From Haloplanus rubicundus (GTDB taxonomy: Archaea > Halobacteriota > Halobacteria > Halobacteriales > Haloferacaceae), in NCBI RefSeq assembly GCF_003342675.1, contig NZ_CP031147.1, forward strand, positions 1-64,000: 64,000 nucleotides of DNA. Reading direction: 5' to 3'. The notes under the pieces are model-generated. The model was not told the DNA's origin. It was given only the letters and a program-made list of their open reading frames with translations, and ran no database searches. Every line of letters starts with the position of its first letter. Position 1 is the stretch's first letter. Below, piece after piece: positions 18,157 to 26,774 of the stretch. Both the position numbers and the translations under genes were made by a program.

Positions 18157-21100
18157 TCAGCTTGAGTCGTTGAGGTCGACCGTGCTCTCGAAATCCTCGC
18201 TCTCCGTCTTCCGTTCGAAGATCTCCATCCGTTCCTCCTCGGTGGCGTCAACAAACGCTGACCGCTCCGTGGGGTCGTCCAGATCGATGAGCGGATCCCG
18301 GTAGACGAACGCTCCTTTGCCCGTATCGGGCGTCAGACTCTTGTCGAGTCCGTCCAGGCCGTGGGTGTGTCGGACTCGGATGCTCTGTGCGAGTTTTTCG
18401 CGCTGCTCCTCGTGGGCTAGGTGGTATCCCTTGCTCGAGTTCTGGACCGGGGCCAAGTTGTCGAGGAAGATCCCGCCGACGAACGTGACAAGCGAGATGT
18501 CCCACGGTGCCCCGTACGGAACGGTTGCCGACGCGTACCCATTATCGTCGGGCCTGAGCGAAAGGAGACCGTCTAGTGTCTCCTCAACATCCTCGGCGCC
18601 GTACTCTTCCGGGTCCCGCTCTCCGAACGCCCGTCCCATGAACGCCTGCACGGCGACGTGTTCGTATATCGTATCCTCAGTACCCTCGGTCACGTCCCTA
18701 TTGATCTTTATCTCTCTCTCCTTTAGCGGAAGTCGAACGTCATTGGCGTTGTCCCTGAAATTATTCGTGATTTGATTCTCTAGTTTCTCCGCCTCGTCGA
18801 GATGTAACTCCGCGTCGACCATGTCCGACCTGTTGACCAACCGGTCAGAGTCGGACGCGCTGATGCGACTGACGTAGTTGCCGTTCGTGGTAGTGGTGTC
18901 GAAGTTGATGTTCGGTCGTCTCTGGCCCTCTTCGTACGACTCGCCTTCCTCGCCGATGATGTCGAGGAGTTCGTGGTACCGCTCGTACATTTCGTTTGCC
19001 TCTTCGAAGGCGTCTTCGAGTTGCGACTCGAGATCGTCGACGGGGCCGAAGATGCCGGCCTCCAGTATCCGGTGGCTCACACCCGCGTCGGTGTTGCCGA
19101 GTCCCCCCTCATCCTCGCTCTGGAGGAGTGCGTCGAGCAAGTCGCTGGCGTCGTCTGCGTCGGTCGTTTTCAGTTCCGTTTTAAGATCGTCCACGTGTTT
19201 GTCCACGTCGCCCGGCCACGAGATGTCCGGTTCACCGTCCGCTTCCCACTCGGCATCGACCTTCTCCAAGAACCACTCCCGGTCGAAGGAGAGATCAGCC
19301 AGTCGGTCCTCCAGCGCCCCCGCCACCGCCTTGACGTGTTCGTCCAGTGTCCCGTCGAGCATGTCGGCCTTGTTGGTGAACTCGCCCTTCGCGGTGAAGC
19401 GGCAGTAGAACGACTCGCCGAAGTCATCCTGATAGTTGAACAGGTTGTCGTCGACCGAGTTGAGTTCGGCCTCGTACTCCCCTCCTCCCTCGGTCTCAAC
19501 CGTGATGAGCGGGACTAGGGACACCAATTTTTGCCCGATGGACATCCCTTTCGCATTCAACTTGATCCTTTTTGCCTCCCTGAGTGCGTCGATGGACGGA
19601 CGGATATCCGACTTCTCGATCTGCTCTTCCTCCATCCCGACGTCGGCCAACTTTTCGTTCAGGTCATCGAACTCGTCGAACCCGAAGATATCGGGCATGT
19701 CCTGCTCGCGGAGTTCGTTCGTCCGGTCGGCGTCATCTATGGCCTGGATCGCGTCGTCGATCGCGCCCTCGAGGTTCTTGAGCAAGTTCTGTACCTCGTC
19801 GCCTTCGTGCCTGATCGCGAGGATCTTCTCGACGGTGCTCTGGACGTCCGCCTTCCACGCCTTGCCCTCCCGTTCAAGCACGCCTTCACCCTGCATCTCC
19901 GCCGCGACGGCCTCAACAGCTTCTTTTTTCACCTCGAGATCGTTCCGCCGTTCCCTTGCGTCGCTCTCACTCTGGCGTAATTCGGCGGGGACGGTCGTGT
20001 TGTCCGACTGCATCGCGTTGTCGAGGCCGCTGTCGATCGCGTCGTCGTCGACAAGCGAGCGAGCGCGCTTCAGGTTCGCACGCGCCCGGATGGCGAGCAG
20101 TTCCCGCCGAACGAACCGGTCCAATTCCTCGTCCTTATCCTCACGTTGATACCGCTGCTCCGGCGTCTGGTTGAGGGTCTCGGCCTGGAGAGAAGCCTCC
20201 AGCACGGTTCGCTCGTCTCGTGCCGCTCCTTCCAAGTCGTCAGGGACCTCACCGAGCTGGCTGTCGATGTCTCCTTTCCACTCGTCGTGGGCCTCGTAAT
20301 TGAGGGCGTCGAAGATAGGCTCTTCTAAGATCTCGTACCGCAGTCGGTCGAAGCGACTCCGCAGTTCCGTCGCTTCCGTCTCGGAGAGGTTGAACTGGTT
20401 GTTTGTGACGTCCCCGCCATCCTGAGCGGTCTGGAGCGGGTCGGAAACGTCGTTGTTCAGGTGCGCGTCGATATACGTGTCGAGCCTATCGTACAGCTTG
20501 AGTTCGGTCTCCAGTTCGGAGAGTTTGTCGTCTACGAAGTCGTCGATTTTGTCTTTCGCCGTTTCGGCCTTGCCGATCTCGAATCGGATGGTCTGCGGAA
20601 CCGCGACGGTGAACGGCGCATACTTAGGCAGGTCGTGGCTGGGAGATAGCAACTGCGCCTGGTCGTTTGAATCGAAGTTCAGACTTGAGACGATGACGTT
20701 GGCCGCCGCCTCGTCGAACTCGTCTTTCTGTCCATTACTGTTCCGGTTGTCGAGTGCCCCGAACGGCATCAGGATGGTGTTGTGGAACGGACCCTCATCC
20801 TCGTCTGTGCGTGCGAGGTATTCGAGTTCGGACAGCGCGCCGTGAGCGTTCGCACGCCGCCTCGTCTGCTCGCCTATCGCCGGAATGATCCCGAGGAGAT
20901 AGAGGCGACCGACCTCTTCCTTGATTTTTTTCGCGATGTCGAGGAATATCCCCGATCCGGTTCCCCCGCCCAAGCCGACGACCATATACGCGACGCTCTC
21001 GTCTCCTTCCCCCGTCAGTATCGGATCGAGTGGGTTGTCCGTTCCCGTATCGCTGGCATGAAACAGCGCCTTGCTCAGGGCCCGTCGACGGAGTACGCCC

Positions 21101-21594
21101 TTCGAGTAATTGTCGACGAGTAGGTCGTCGTCATCTTCCAACCACCACGCCCGCAGCCCGGAGGCGATTTCCTCAACCCTCGCCGGCGCAGTCAGTCCCA
21201 CCTTGTCGGTGTACCTGTTTCCGATGCTGTCGATCAGATTGATGTAGGTGAGTTCGGTGTTCACCAGATCCTTGTCGACATCGCTTTTGCCCGCCAGCGC
21301 GTCGACCTTCTTGTTGATTTGATTCACCCGAGCTTTGTCGGAGTCTCGGTCGTCTGTGTCCGTGTCGACGATATACGCGTCGACATCTGGTCCGGAGTTG
21401 CCCTCTCGTTCCTCAATCGCCTCGCGCAGGATCCACTCCGTCTCCATGAACTCGTAGACGACCTGCTTCCCGGCGTTCCCCAGTCCAATCAGCATGTCGG
21501 GAAGAGTAGCCCGGATGTCGTCTGTACCCCCACCGCCATCGGTGAGGATCGTCCGACTGCCGTCCTCCCCCCTACCTCCTTCCTCTTCGGACAT
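18157..21594 (-). CDS. Tubulin/FtsZ-like GTPase with long C-terminal extension
   Basis: The N-terminal about 400 residues are a tubulin-superfamily domain: LIGLGNAGKQVV at about 35-46 (first nucleotide loop), YIVDTDTDDRD at about 74-84, and the signature GLGGGTGSG at about 207-215, followed by LYLLGIIPAIGEQTRRRANAHGAL. This matches the Tubulin_2 type (the FtsZ-like families proposed by comparative genomics to act in membrane remodelling) better than cell-division FtsZ. The remaining about 740 residues are acidic and helical with coiled-coil character, giving 1145 residues against about 350-400 for FtsZ. It heads a four-gene minus-strand operon (tubulin-like, inactive-looking membrane partner, membrane GTPase, propeller) with spacings of 4, 43 and -4 bases. 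It should bind GTP and form filaments or rings in the cytoplasm; this is inferred from the family. Confidence 0.85.
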   Translation of the reverse strand: MSEEEGGRGEDGSRTILTDGGGGTDDIRATLPDMLIGLGNAGKQVVYEFMETEWILREAIEEREGNSGPDVDAYIVDTDTDDRDSDKARVNQINKKVDALAGKSDVDKDLVNTELTYINLIDSIGNRYTDKVGLTAPARVEEIASGLRAWWLEDDDDLLVDNYSKGVLRRRALSKALFHASDTGTDNPLDPILTGEGDESVAYMVVGLGGGTGSGIFLDIAKKIKEEVGRLYLLGIIPAIGEQTRRRANAHGALSELEYLARTDEDEGPFHNTILMPFGALDNRNSNGQKDEFDEAAANVIVSSLNFDSNDQAQLLSPSHDLPKYAPFTVAVPQTIRFEIGKAETAKDKIDDFVDDKLSELETELKLYDRLDTYIDAHLNNDVSDPLQTAQDGGDVTNNQFNLSETEATELRSRFDRLRYEILEEPIFDALNYEAHDEWKGDIDSQLGEVPDDLEGAARDERTVLEASLQAETLNQTPEQRYQREDKDEELDRFVRRELLAIRARANLKRARSLVDDDAIDSGLDNAMQSDNTTVPAELRQSESDARERRNDLEVKKEAVEAVAAEMQGEGVLEREGKAWKADVQSTVEKILAIRHEGDEVQNLLKNLEGAIDDAIQAIDDADRTNELREQDMPDIFGFDEFDDLNEKLADVGMEEEQIEKSDIRPSIDALREAKRIKLNAKGMSIGQKLVSLVPLITVETEGGGEYEAELNSVDDNLFNYQDDFGESFYCRFTAKGEFTNKADMLDGTLDEHVKAVAGALEDRLADLSFDREWFLEKVDAEWEADGEPDISWPGDVDKHVDDLKTELKTTDADDASDLLDALLQSEDEGGLGNTDAGVSHRILEAGIFGPVDDLESQLEDAFEEANEMYERYHELLDIIGEEGESYEEGQRRPNINFDTTTTNGNYVSRISASDSDRLVNRSDMVDAELHLDEAEKLENQITNNFRDNANDVRLPLKEREIKINRDVTEGTEDTIYEHVAVQAFMGRAFGERDPEEYGAEDVEETLDGLLSLRPDDNGYASATVPYGAPWDISLVTFVGGIFLDNLAPVQNSSKGYHLAHEEQREKLAQSIRVRHTHGLDGLDKSLTPDTGKGAFVYRDPLIDLDDPTERSAFVDATEEERMEIFERKTESEDFESTVDLNDSS

Positions 21595-21862
21595 ATATCA
21601 GTCATGTTCTGCTGCTGTAATGAATGTTGTGTGTAGTGACCCTTCTGGGCATCGCCGCCGGAGCGGCCGCCGTCGGCCACTGCGTACCACGCTGACACAG
21701 GTGTGAACGCGGATTTCAGTCGAAGCTGGAGACTGTCCACCGCCCATATGATAAAATTTTTGATATTCTGGTCGAGTGCTTCCCACGCTCGACCGACTCA
21801 CCCTCGTCCTCGGGCGCACCGGCGGGCACGATATGGTTGTTCGACTGCCACTGCCGGCCGGC
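21595..21862. promoter_or_regulatory. Gap upstream of the tubulin-like operon
   Basis: This 268-base gap separates the tubulin-like gene from the upstream exported-protein gene. An AT-rich block at about 21743-21772 (minus-strand TTTTAT within it) lies roughly 150 bases before the tubulin-like ATG and is the only promoter-like segment. If used, the transcript would have an unusually long leader for a haloarchaeon. No gene is supported here. Confidence 0.35.
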
Positions 21863-23935
21863 TCACACGAGTGCGGCCTGCCTGAATTTCTCTACCGCGC
21901 GGTTCGCTGCCTCCTGCTCCGCCTCGTTGCCGGTGAACCTGAGGTCACGGACAGGGCCGACCGCACCGGCGTCGGATACCAGATCCGGCCGGGCGACCGC
22001 TAAGTCACCGAGGCACTCGGTGGCTTGGACCACCGTCTCGGTGTCGTCGGCGTCGATGGCCTCAACGAGTCGTTCGGCGTCGTGCACGTCGAACTCGTCT
22101 GGATCGAGGGATACGAGTTCGCCGAGTGACCGCATCTTCTCGGTCGTGTCGGGGCCGGTCGCACCGGCGGCACCCGCGTCCGAGTCGTCCAAAGAGGCGT
22201 ACGGACGGCGTTCCGTCCTGTCGTCCTCCTTCGAGGAGTTCACGCGGTCAGCGTCGAGTCCCGACAGTCTCTCGCCCACGAGACCCCCGATTGCGCTCCT
22301 AGCCTCGCCGACGACCCACGCTGTCCAGTCGGTGAGCGCGGCCGCCCCCCCGCCAATCCACAGCCCCACGTTCCAAGCCTGCTCGGCCACGCCCTTGCCG
22401 ACCGCTGCGAGTTCCGCCCTCGCCTTCCACCCGACGGTGAAAACGGACACCAAGACCGTAAGTGCGACCAGCACGGGGAGTCCGGGGAGTCCCGACAGTA
22501 GTGAGGATCCGCCCCCCTCCTCGGTCGGGGTTGGGGTCTCCGTGGCCATCGCCGCCGCGCCGTCGCTAGCCGGGGTCGCCGTCTGCGTGGACGTAAGCGT
22601 GGGTGTGAGTGTGGGCGCAGGCGTCGATGCCGCCGTCGGCGTCAGCAACCCGGTCGTGTCGACCCGGAACGCCTCCCGGTGTTCGCCGCCGCGGACATCG
22701 GTCACGTACACGACCAGCGTCGTCTCGTCCGGGGCCGCGCCGATGCGTCCTTGGAAGCCGACGCGCTCTCGTGTGTCACCCTCGTAGGGAGTGAGTGTCT
22801 CGATCGTCTCGCCGTCCGGACCGACCGACTCGAGGACGACTCGCGTGACGCGACTGTCGCTCACCTCGCCCGAGAACGCCACTTCTCCCTCGTATCCGGT
22901 GGCGATCTCGTGCTCCAGTTCGACCGTCGGTTCCAAGTGACCGCGGTAATCGAAAGGCAGCTCGCGAACCCGCTCGTTCCCGGCCACGTCCGTCGCGACG
23001 ATCCGAACCGTCTCTCCCTCCCCGACATCGGCCGTGAACTCGAAGTCGGTCGCCAGCCGCTCCCGAGCCGGCTCTTTCGTCGTGGGGTTCAGCACGAACG
23101 ACTCTTGGCTCGTCCCCACGAGCCGGTAGCTCAGAGAGTTGAACTTCACGTTGTCGGTGACCGTCCCGGCGACGTGGATGCGCCCGCCGTCCTGCTCGAA
23201 CCGGTCGATGTCGATCGCCGGCAGCTGCGCGTCGACCACGTCGATCGTCATCTCGTGGCGCCGTCGCTGACCGTTCACGTCGACTGCCTCCACGACGACC
23301 GTGTTTTCGCCCAGCCCGAGCAACATCGGCTGCGAGAACCGCTCGCCAGGGTCGTCGATGCGGTACGTGTCGCGTGTCACTTCGGACTGGCCCGCGAATA
23401 TCCACTCGTAGGTGTGGCGGATCCGGACCCTCTTGATTCCGCTCTGATCCTCCAGATCCGCCGCGAGCGTGACGTTGGCGTGGTCGACGGTCTCTGTCCC
23501 CGGGTTCGTGCTGGACTGGAACGGTGACGTGTACAGTATCTTCGGCCCCGTCGAGTCCTTCGTCACCGTGACCGTCAGCTGTCGCTCCTCGCCGCTCTCG
23601 GTCACCGTGCGCACCGAAATCTCGTGTTTACCATCGTCCAGATCGAGTTCGACGAGCTCCATGACCGACTCCGAATCGGGCGTGAACGACTGCCGGACGC
23701 TCCGGTTCACTAGAATTTCGACCCTGCGGAGCGATCCGTTCGCCGTCGCCTCCACGCGAACGCTCGGGTCCCCTGTCACCACGAGTTCGTCACCGTCTCT
23801 CACGTCCTGTCCGTCGATACGAACGTCGAGCGTCGGTGTCCCCGCCGCCGTCGTGACGAGCGCCGCGACGACCACGAGCGTCACGGCCACCACTCTGACG
23901 CCCCGAAGTGTCCGTCCGTCCCTCATCGGCCACAT
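21863..23935 (-). CDS. Exported Ig-like surface protein with membrane anchor and cytoplasmic tail
   Basis: The 690-residue protein starts with a signal peptide (VVAVTLVVVAALVTTAAGTP, residues about 14-33). Several beta-sandwich domains of Ig/cadherin type follow to about residue 420 (SVRVEATANGSLRRVEILV, DQSGIKRVRIRH, NTVVVEAVDVNGQ, TVRIVATDVAGNERVRELPFDY). Then comes a Thr/Pro-rich stalk, a membrane span at about 485-503 (LPGLPVLVALTVLVSVFTV) and a cytoplasmic tail of about 185 residues whose end (LVEAIDADDTETVVQATECLGDLA) looks like HEAT/ARM-type helical repeats. The topology suggests an outside sensor or adhesin that contacts cytoplasmic partners. It is divergent from the J-associated gene at 24119 and lies upstream of the tubulin-like gene in the same direction. 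Confidence 0.75.
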   Translation of the reverse strand: MWPMRDGRTLRGVRVVAVTLVVVAALVTTAAGTPTLDVRIDGQDVRDGDELVVTGDPSVRVEATANGSLRRVEILVNRSVRQSFTPDSESVMELVELDLDDGKHEISVRTVTESGEERQLTVTVTKDSTGPKILYTSPFQSSTNPGTETVDHANVTLAADLEDQSGIKRVRIRHTYEWIFAGQSEVTRDTYRIDDPGERFSQPMLLGLGENTVVVEAVDVNGQRRRHEMTIDVVDAQLPAIDIDRFEQDGGRIHVAGTVTDNVKFNSLSYRLVGTSQESFVLNPTTKEPARERLATDFEFTADVGEGETVRIVATDVAGNERVRELPFDYRGHLEPTVELEHEIATGYEGEVAFSGEVSDSRVTRVVLESVGPDGETIETLTPYEGDTRERVGFQGRIGAAPDETTLVVYVTDVRGGEHREAFRVDTTGLLTPTAASTPAPTLTPTLTSTQTATPASDGAAAMATETPTPTEEGGGSSLLSGLPGLPVLVALTVLVSVFTVGWKARAELAAVGKGVAEQAWNVGLWIGGGAAALTDWTAWVVGEARSAIGGLVGERLSGLDADRVNSSKEDDRTERRPYASLDDSDAGAAGATGPDTTEKMRSLGELVSLDPDEFDVHDAERLVEAIDADDTETVVQATECLGDLAVARPDLVSDAGAVGPVRDLRFTGNEAEQEAANRAVEKFRQAALV

Positions 23936-24118
23936 CTACAACCCCGACGTGCAAAAAGTAGTCCGTCTATCCCGCCGGCCTCAGCCCTCCGTCCCGTGAT
24001 AGATCCTTCCGTGGCACACCGAAGTCGAGCACCCGTCGGTGACCTCCACGCGTCACCGACGGCATCGGAGGTTCGTGCACCACAAGTTTATTTCCGCGTT
24101 TCCAGTTATTATGTCACG
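23936..24118. promoter_or_regulatory. Divergent promoter region at the cluster centre
   Basis: This 183-base gap lies between the minus-strand surface-protein gene and the plus-strand gene at 24119. AGTTTATTT at 24085-24093, about 30 bases before the ATG at 24119, is a good TATA-like box. It is the control point from which the two halves of the cluster diverge. Confidence 0.4.
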
Positions 24119-24520
24119 ATGCCAATCGACTGGCCCGAGGGATTCGACCGTACCCCGCCGGAACGGCGGGAGCCGTACCCGCACAACTTTCGCGTCTCGC
24201 GGCGTGACGCCTTCGAGAATATTCTCACCCAACTCAAACGCATGCAAGGGGCCTCGAACGTCCGCATCTCGTCCGAAGCCGAGCACCTCACTCGCGACAT
24301 AGATGTCCCGCGGGCGGACGCATCGCCGGACGACCCAGGGGTGGTCGTTCGGTTCGAACGGGACAGCAAGGAGTACGTACTGCCGTGTGACCGCTGGTCG
24401 TCGCTCCGCGACAACGCACAGGCGATCGCGAAGTACGTTGAGGCCAAGCGCGCCCTCGACCGCTACGGTGTCAAGACGTACGAGGACGAGTTCGAGGCCC
24501 AAAAGGTTCGCGTCGACTAA
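24119..24520 (+). CDS. Small protein of the family usually fused to a J domain
   Basis: The 133-residue protein starts MPIDWPEGFDRTPPERRE. Its features (a WP.GF.RTP opening, a central PDDPGVVVRF.RD.KEYVLPCDRW..LRDNAQAIA.YVEAKRALDR block) match the N-terminal region of haloarchaeal and haloviral proteins that, as I recall them, often carry a C-terminal J domain. No HPD motif is present, so the J domain itself is missing. Because the same cluster encodes Hsp70 and GrpE, a substrate-recognition or co-chaperone role is plausible. It is the first gene of a plus-strand unit; the transglutaminase-like gene begins 7 bases after its stop. The ATG at 24111 is out of frame. Confidence 0.7.
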   Translation: MPIDWPEGFDRTPPERREPYPHNFRVSRRDAFENILTQLKRMQGASNVRISSEAEHLTRDIDVPRADASPDDPGVVVRFERDSKEYVLPCDRWSSLRDNAQAIAKYVEAKRALDRYGVKTYEDEFEAQKVRVD

Positions 24521-24527
24521 CCACTAC

Positions 24528-25604
24528 ATGACGCCCGAAGAGAACGACTCGAGTGGACGGCCCCTCAACCCGACGAGAGCGGACGGCCCGGTGCTTCGGC
24601 CCGACGGCGGTCGGTCGACCGATCGCACGTCAGCACCGGGGTTCGATGGGTGGAGCGGGCAGTCCAAGCCGGGCAACACCGACGCGACGTACACCAGGAC
24701 GTTCGAGTGGTCGTTCCGCGGTGACCGCCTCGAGTGGGACATCGAGATCCCGATCTCGACCTACGAGTACTGCACCAACCGGGCCCGCACCGGCCAGTAC
24801 GCGATCTACCTCGCGGACCCGCTTCAGCGACCGTTCGTCGACTCTCTCGTCGAGCGATTCGAGAACCACTGTCGCGATCGCTCGCTCGGCGAGCACTCCC
24901 GACTGTACGCAGCACTCAGGTTCGTCCAGCACCTCGAGTACACCCGCGATGTCGACGACACCGGACACGAGACGTATCCGAAGTACGCCATCGAGACGCT
25001 CGTCCACCGACGCGGGGACTGCGAAGACGGGACGATACTCCTCGGGACCCTCCTGTGGGCGATGGGCTACGACATCGCCGTGCTCCTTCTCCCCGACGCC
25101 CAGCACATGGTCTTGGGTGTGGCCGGCGAGGAGTTCTCGGGTTCCAGCGTCGAGTACGAGGGAACTTCGTACTACGTCGTCGAGACGACGGATGTGGGCT
25201 GGGACGTCGGCGAGTTCCCCCCGCGGTACGCGAACACGTCTGTTCGTCCCCATCACCCCGAAGCACAGCCCATCCTCCTCCACGAGTGGGAGGCGACACC
25301 CCGGAACGAAGATTCCGCCGAGACACTATCTGGGAACGGAAACCTCGTCGACGTGACCGTCCACGTCTCGAATTTCGGAGACGCTCCAGCGGACGATATC
25401 AGCGTCCAGATGGAGTTCGAACGCCGGGATGGCGATGTCGTCGGTCGCCGGGCACTCACGGTCGACGACGGTCCACTCCTCCCGAGCGACTTCACGAAGT
25501 ACGAGGGCACCCTCCGGGTCGACACCGAGCGGAAGGTTCGCGGACGCTGCCAACTCGGTATCGGCAGGCAACTCCACGACGAAAGCGAGAGCGACTGGCA
25601 GTGA
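24528..25604 (+). CDS. Transglutaminase-like cysteine peptidase-fold protein
   Basis: The 358-residue protein holds a transglutaminase-like (papain-fold) core: YAIETLVHRRGDCEDGTILLGTLLWAMGYD with the nucleophile Cys at residue 165, then HMVLGV with His at residue 193, and a downstream YYVVETTD that offers the third Asp. These are the three catalytic landmarks of the superfamily, so an active amidase, protease or cross-linking enzyme is likely. The N-terminal 60 residues are Pro/Gly-rich and disordered. The C-terminal about 100 residues form a beta-rich domain (VTVHVSNFGDAPADDISVQMEF) of CARDB-like type. There is no signal peptide, so it is probably cytoplasmic. It is co-directional with, and 7 bases after, the J-associated gene. 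Confidence 0.8.
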   Translation: MTPEENDSSGRPLNPTRADGPVLRPDGGRSTDRTSAPGFDGWSGQSKPGNTDATYTRTFEWSFRGDRLEWDIEIPISTYEYCTNRARTGQYAIYLADPLQRPFVDSLVERFENHCRDRSLGEHSRLYAALRFVQHLEYTRDVDDTGHETYPKYAIETLVHRRGDCEDGTILLGTLLWAMGYDIAVLLLPDAQHMVLGVAGEEFSGSSVEYEGTSYYVVETTDVGWDVGEFPPRYANTSVRPHHPEAQPILLHEWEATPRNEDSAETLSGNGNLVDVTVHVSNFGDAPADDISVQMEFERRDGDVVGRRALTVDDGPLLPSDFTKYEGTLRVDTERKVRGRCQLGIGRQLHDESESDWQ

Positions 25605-25617
25605 CGCTCAGCCCCCG

Positions 25618-25626
25618 AGTTTTATT
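25618..25626 (+). promoter_or_regulatory. TATA-like box for the GrpE gene
   Basis: AGTTTTATT lies about 35-40 bases before the ATG at 25659 and only about 15 bases before the ATG at 25638. That spacing favours 25659 as the true start. Confidence 0.4.
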
Positions 25627-25658
25627 GACTGTCAGAAATGTTAGTCGCGTACCGACCG

Positions 25659-26765
25659 ATGACAGGGAACGACTCGACGGACGACGAGGATGGTGCTCGG
25701 CGGGTTCCGATCGAAAATCACGACGACGAGAAAGCGGAGTCGGAAGAGGAGACCGGTGAGGACGAAGACGGTCCCACGGCGATTCCGGTCGAGCGCCCCG
25801 ACGACGAGAAAGCGGAGCCGAGCGACGAGGCAGGCTCGAGCAACGATGACGGGGCAGGTGAGGGCACCGTCGACTTCACCCCCGACGCGGACCGATGGCT
25901 GGGGAAGCTCGACGACATCAGGAAGCGGTGGCGAGAGGCAAAAGAGGAGGAACAGAAGCAGAAACTCCGCGACAAATTCGAGAAGCTATCATCCGAACTT
26001 CATGATAAAGGTGTTCTCGACGACGACGAAATGGCGGACCTAGGCGAATCCGACCAACCGGAGGAGACGAACGACGACGCCGAAAGTGACCGACAGGCCG
26101 AGGCAGACAACACCGTGGAAGCCGTCGAACCGGAGGAAACGGAGCCAGACGAACCGGATAGCACCGACGACGTCGAAAGTGACCGACAGGCCGAGGCGGA
26201 CGACACCGTGGAAGCCGTCGAACCGGAGGAAACGGAGCCAGACGAACCGGACGAGTCCGTCGGGATTGACGATGCCGCGGAGGGTGATGAACAGGCCGAA
26301 ACGGAGGCGGGCGAGCCGGCCGACGCCGAGGAACTCAGGGCCGACTTGGAGGAGGCGCTCAACCGAATCGATGACTTAGAGGAGTTGATGTCCGAGTACC
26401 AGCGGAAGAACGAGCGCGAACACAGGCTACTGGAGAAAGACGCGCTGGAGAGTTTCGCGACGCGGATGTTCGGAGTTCGGGACACGCTCGAACGGCTGCT
26501 CGAGTACGGCGAATGGGACGACGAGTCCGCCGACCAGCTCCGTTCGCTCCTCCGTCAGTTCGACCAGCAGCTCACGGCGAAGCGCATCGACGCGATCGAC
26601 CCCGACCGCGGCGACGAGGTCGACAGCAGCAAACACCGAATCGAAGGGCAAGAGGAGGCCGAGGACGTCGGTCCGGGCCGCATCCTCCGCGTCGAGAGCA
26701 AGGGATACGAAATATCCGGGTACCCGCTCCGACCGGCCGAGGTTGTCGTGACGAAAGGCGAGTGA
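25659..26765 (+). CDS. grpE: GrpE-type nucleotide exchange factor with long acidic N-terminus
   Basis: GrpE releases ADP from Hsp70. The C-terminal about 150 residues contain the family pattern: a long dimerisation helix (LRADLEEALNRIDDLEELMSEYQ), then ALESFATRMFGVRDTLERLLEY, and the beta-wing near the end (GRILRVESKGYEISGYPLRPAEVVVTKGE). The first about 220 residues are extremely acidic and include a 31-residue tandem repeat (about 142-172 and 173-203), so the protein is 368 residues against about 200 for ordinary GrpE. An in-frame ATG at 25638 would add 7 residues. The gene is convergent with the Hsp70 gene, their stops separated by about 9 bases. It appears to be a dedicated, cluster-specific paralogue rather than the housekeeping grpE. 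Confidence 0.85.
   Translation: MTGNDSTDDEDGARRVPIENHDDEKAESEEETGEDEDGPTAIPVERPDDEKAEPSDEAGSSNDDGAGEGTVDFTPDADRWLGKLDDIRKRWREAKEEEQKQKLRDKFEKLSSELHDKGVLDDDEMADLGESDQPEETNDDAESDRQAEADNTVEAVEPEETEPDEPDSTDDVESDRQAEADDTVEAVEPEETEPDEPDESVGIDDAAEGDEQAETEAGEPADAEELRADLEEALNRIDDLEELMSEYQRKNEREHRLLEKDALESFATRMFGVRDTLERLLEYGEWDDESADQLRSLLRQFDQQLTAKRIDAIDPDRGDEVDSSKHRIEGQEEAEDVGPGRILRVESKGYEISGYPLRPAEVVVTKGE
26081..26253 (+). repeat. 93-bp tandem repeat inside the GrpE gene
   Basis: The segment starting CGAAAGTGACCGACAGG at 26081 recurs at 26174, exactly 93 bases later, with only a few differences over about 80 bases. It preserves the frame and duplicates an acidic 31-residue block. Near identity at the DNA level points to a recent duplication. 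Confidence 0.85.
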
Positions 26766-26774
26766 ATCGGGGCG

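Noticed and set aside
22679-23527. A 282-codon plus-strand frame opposite the surface-protein gene.
   Set aside because: It is Arg/Val/Leu-rich and has no recognisable domain, whereas the minus strand has a signal peptide, Ig-like repeats and a membrane anchor.
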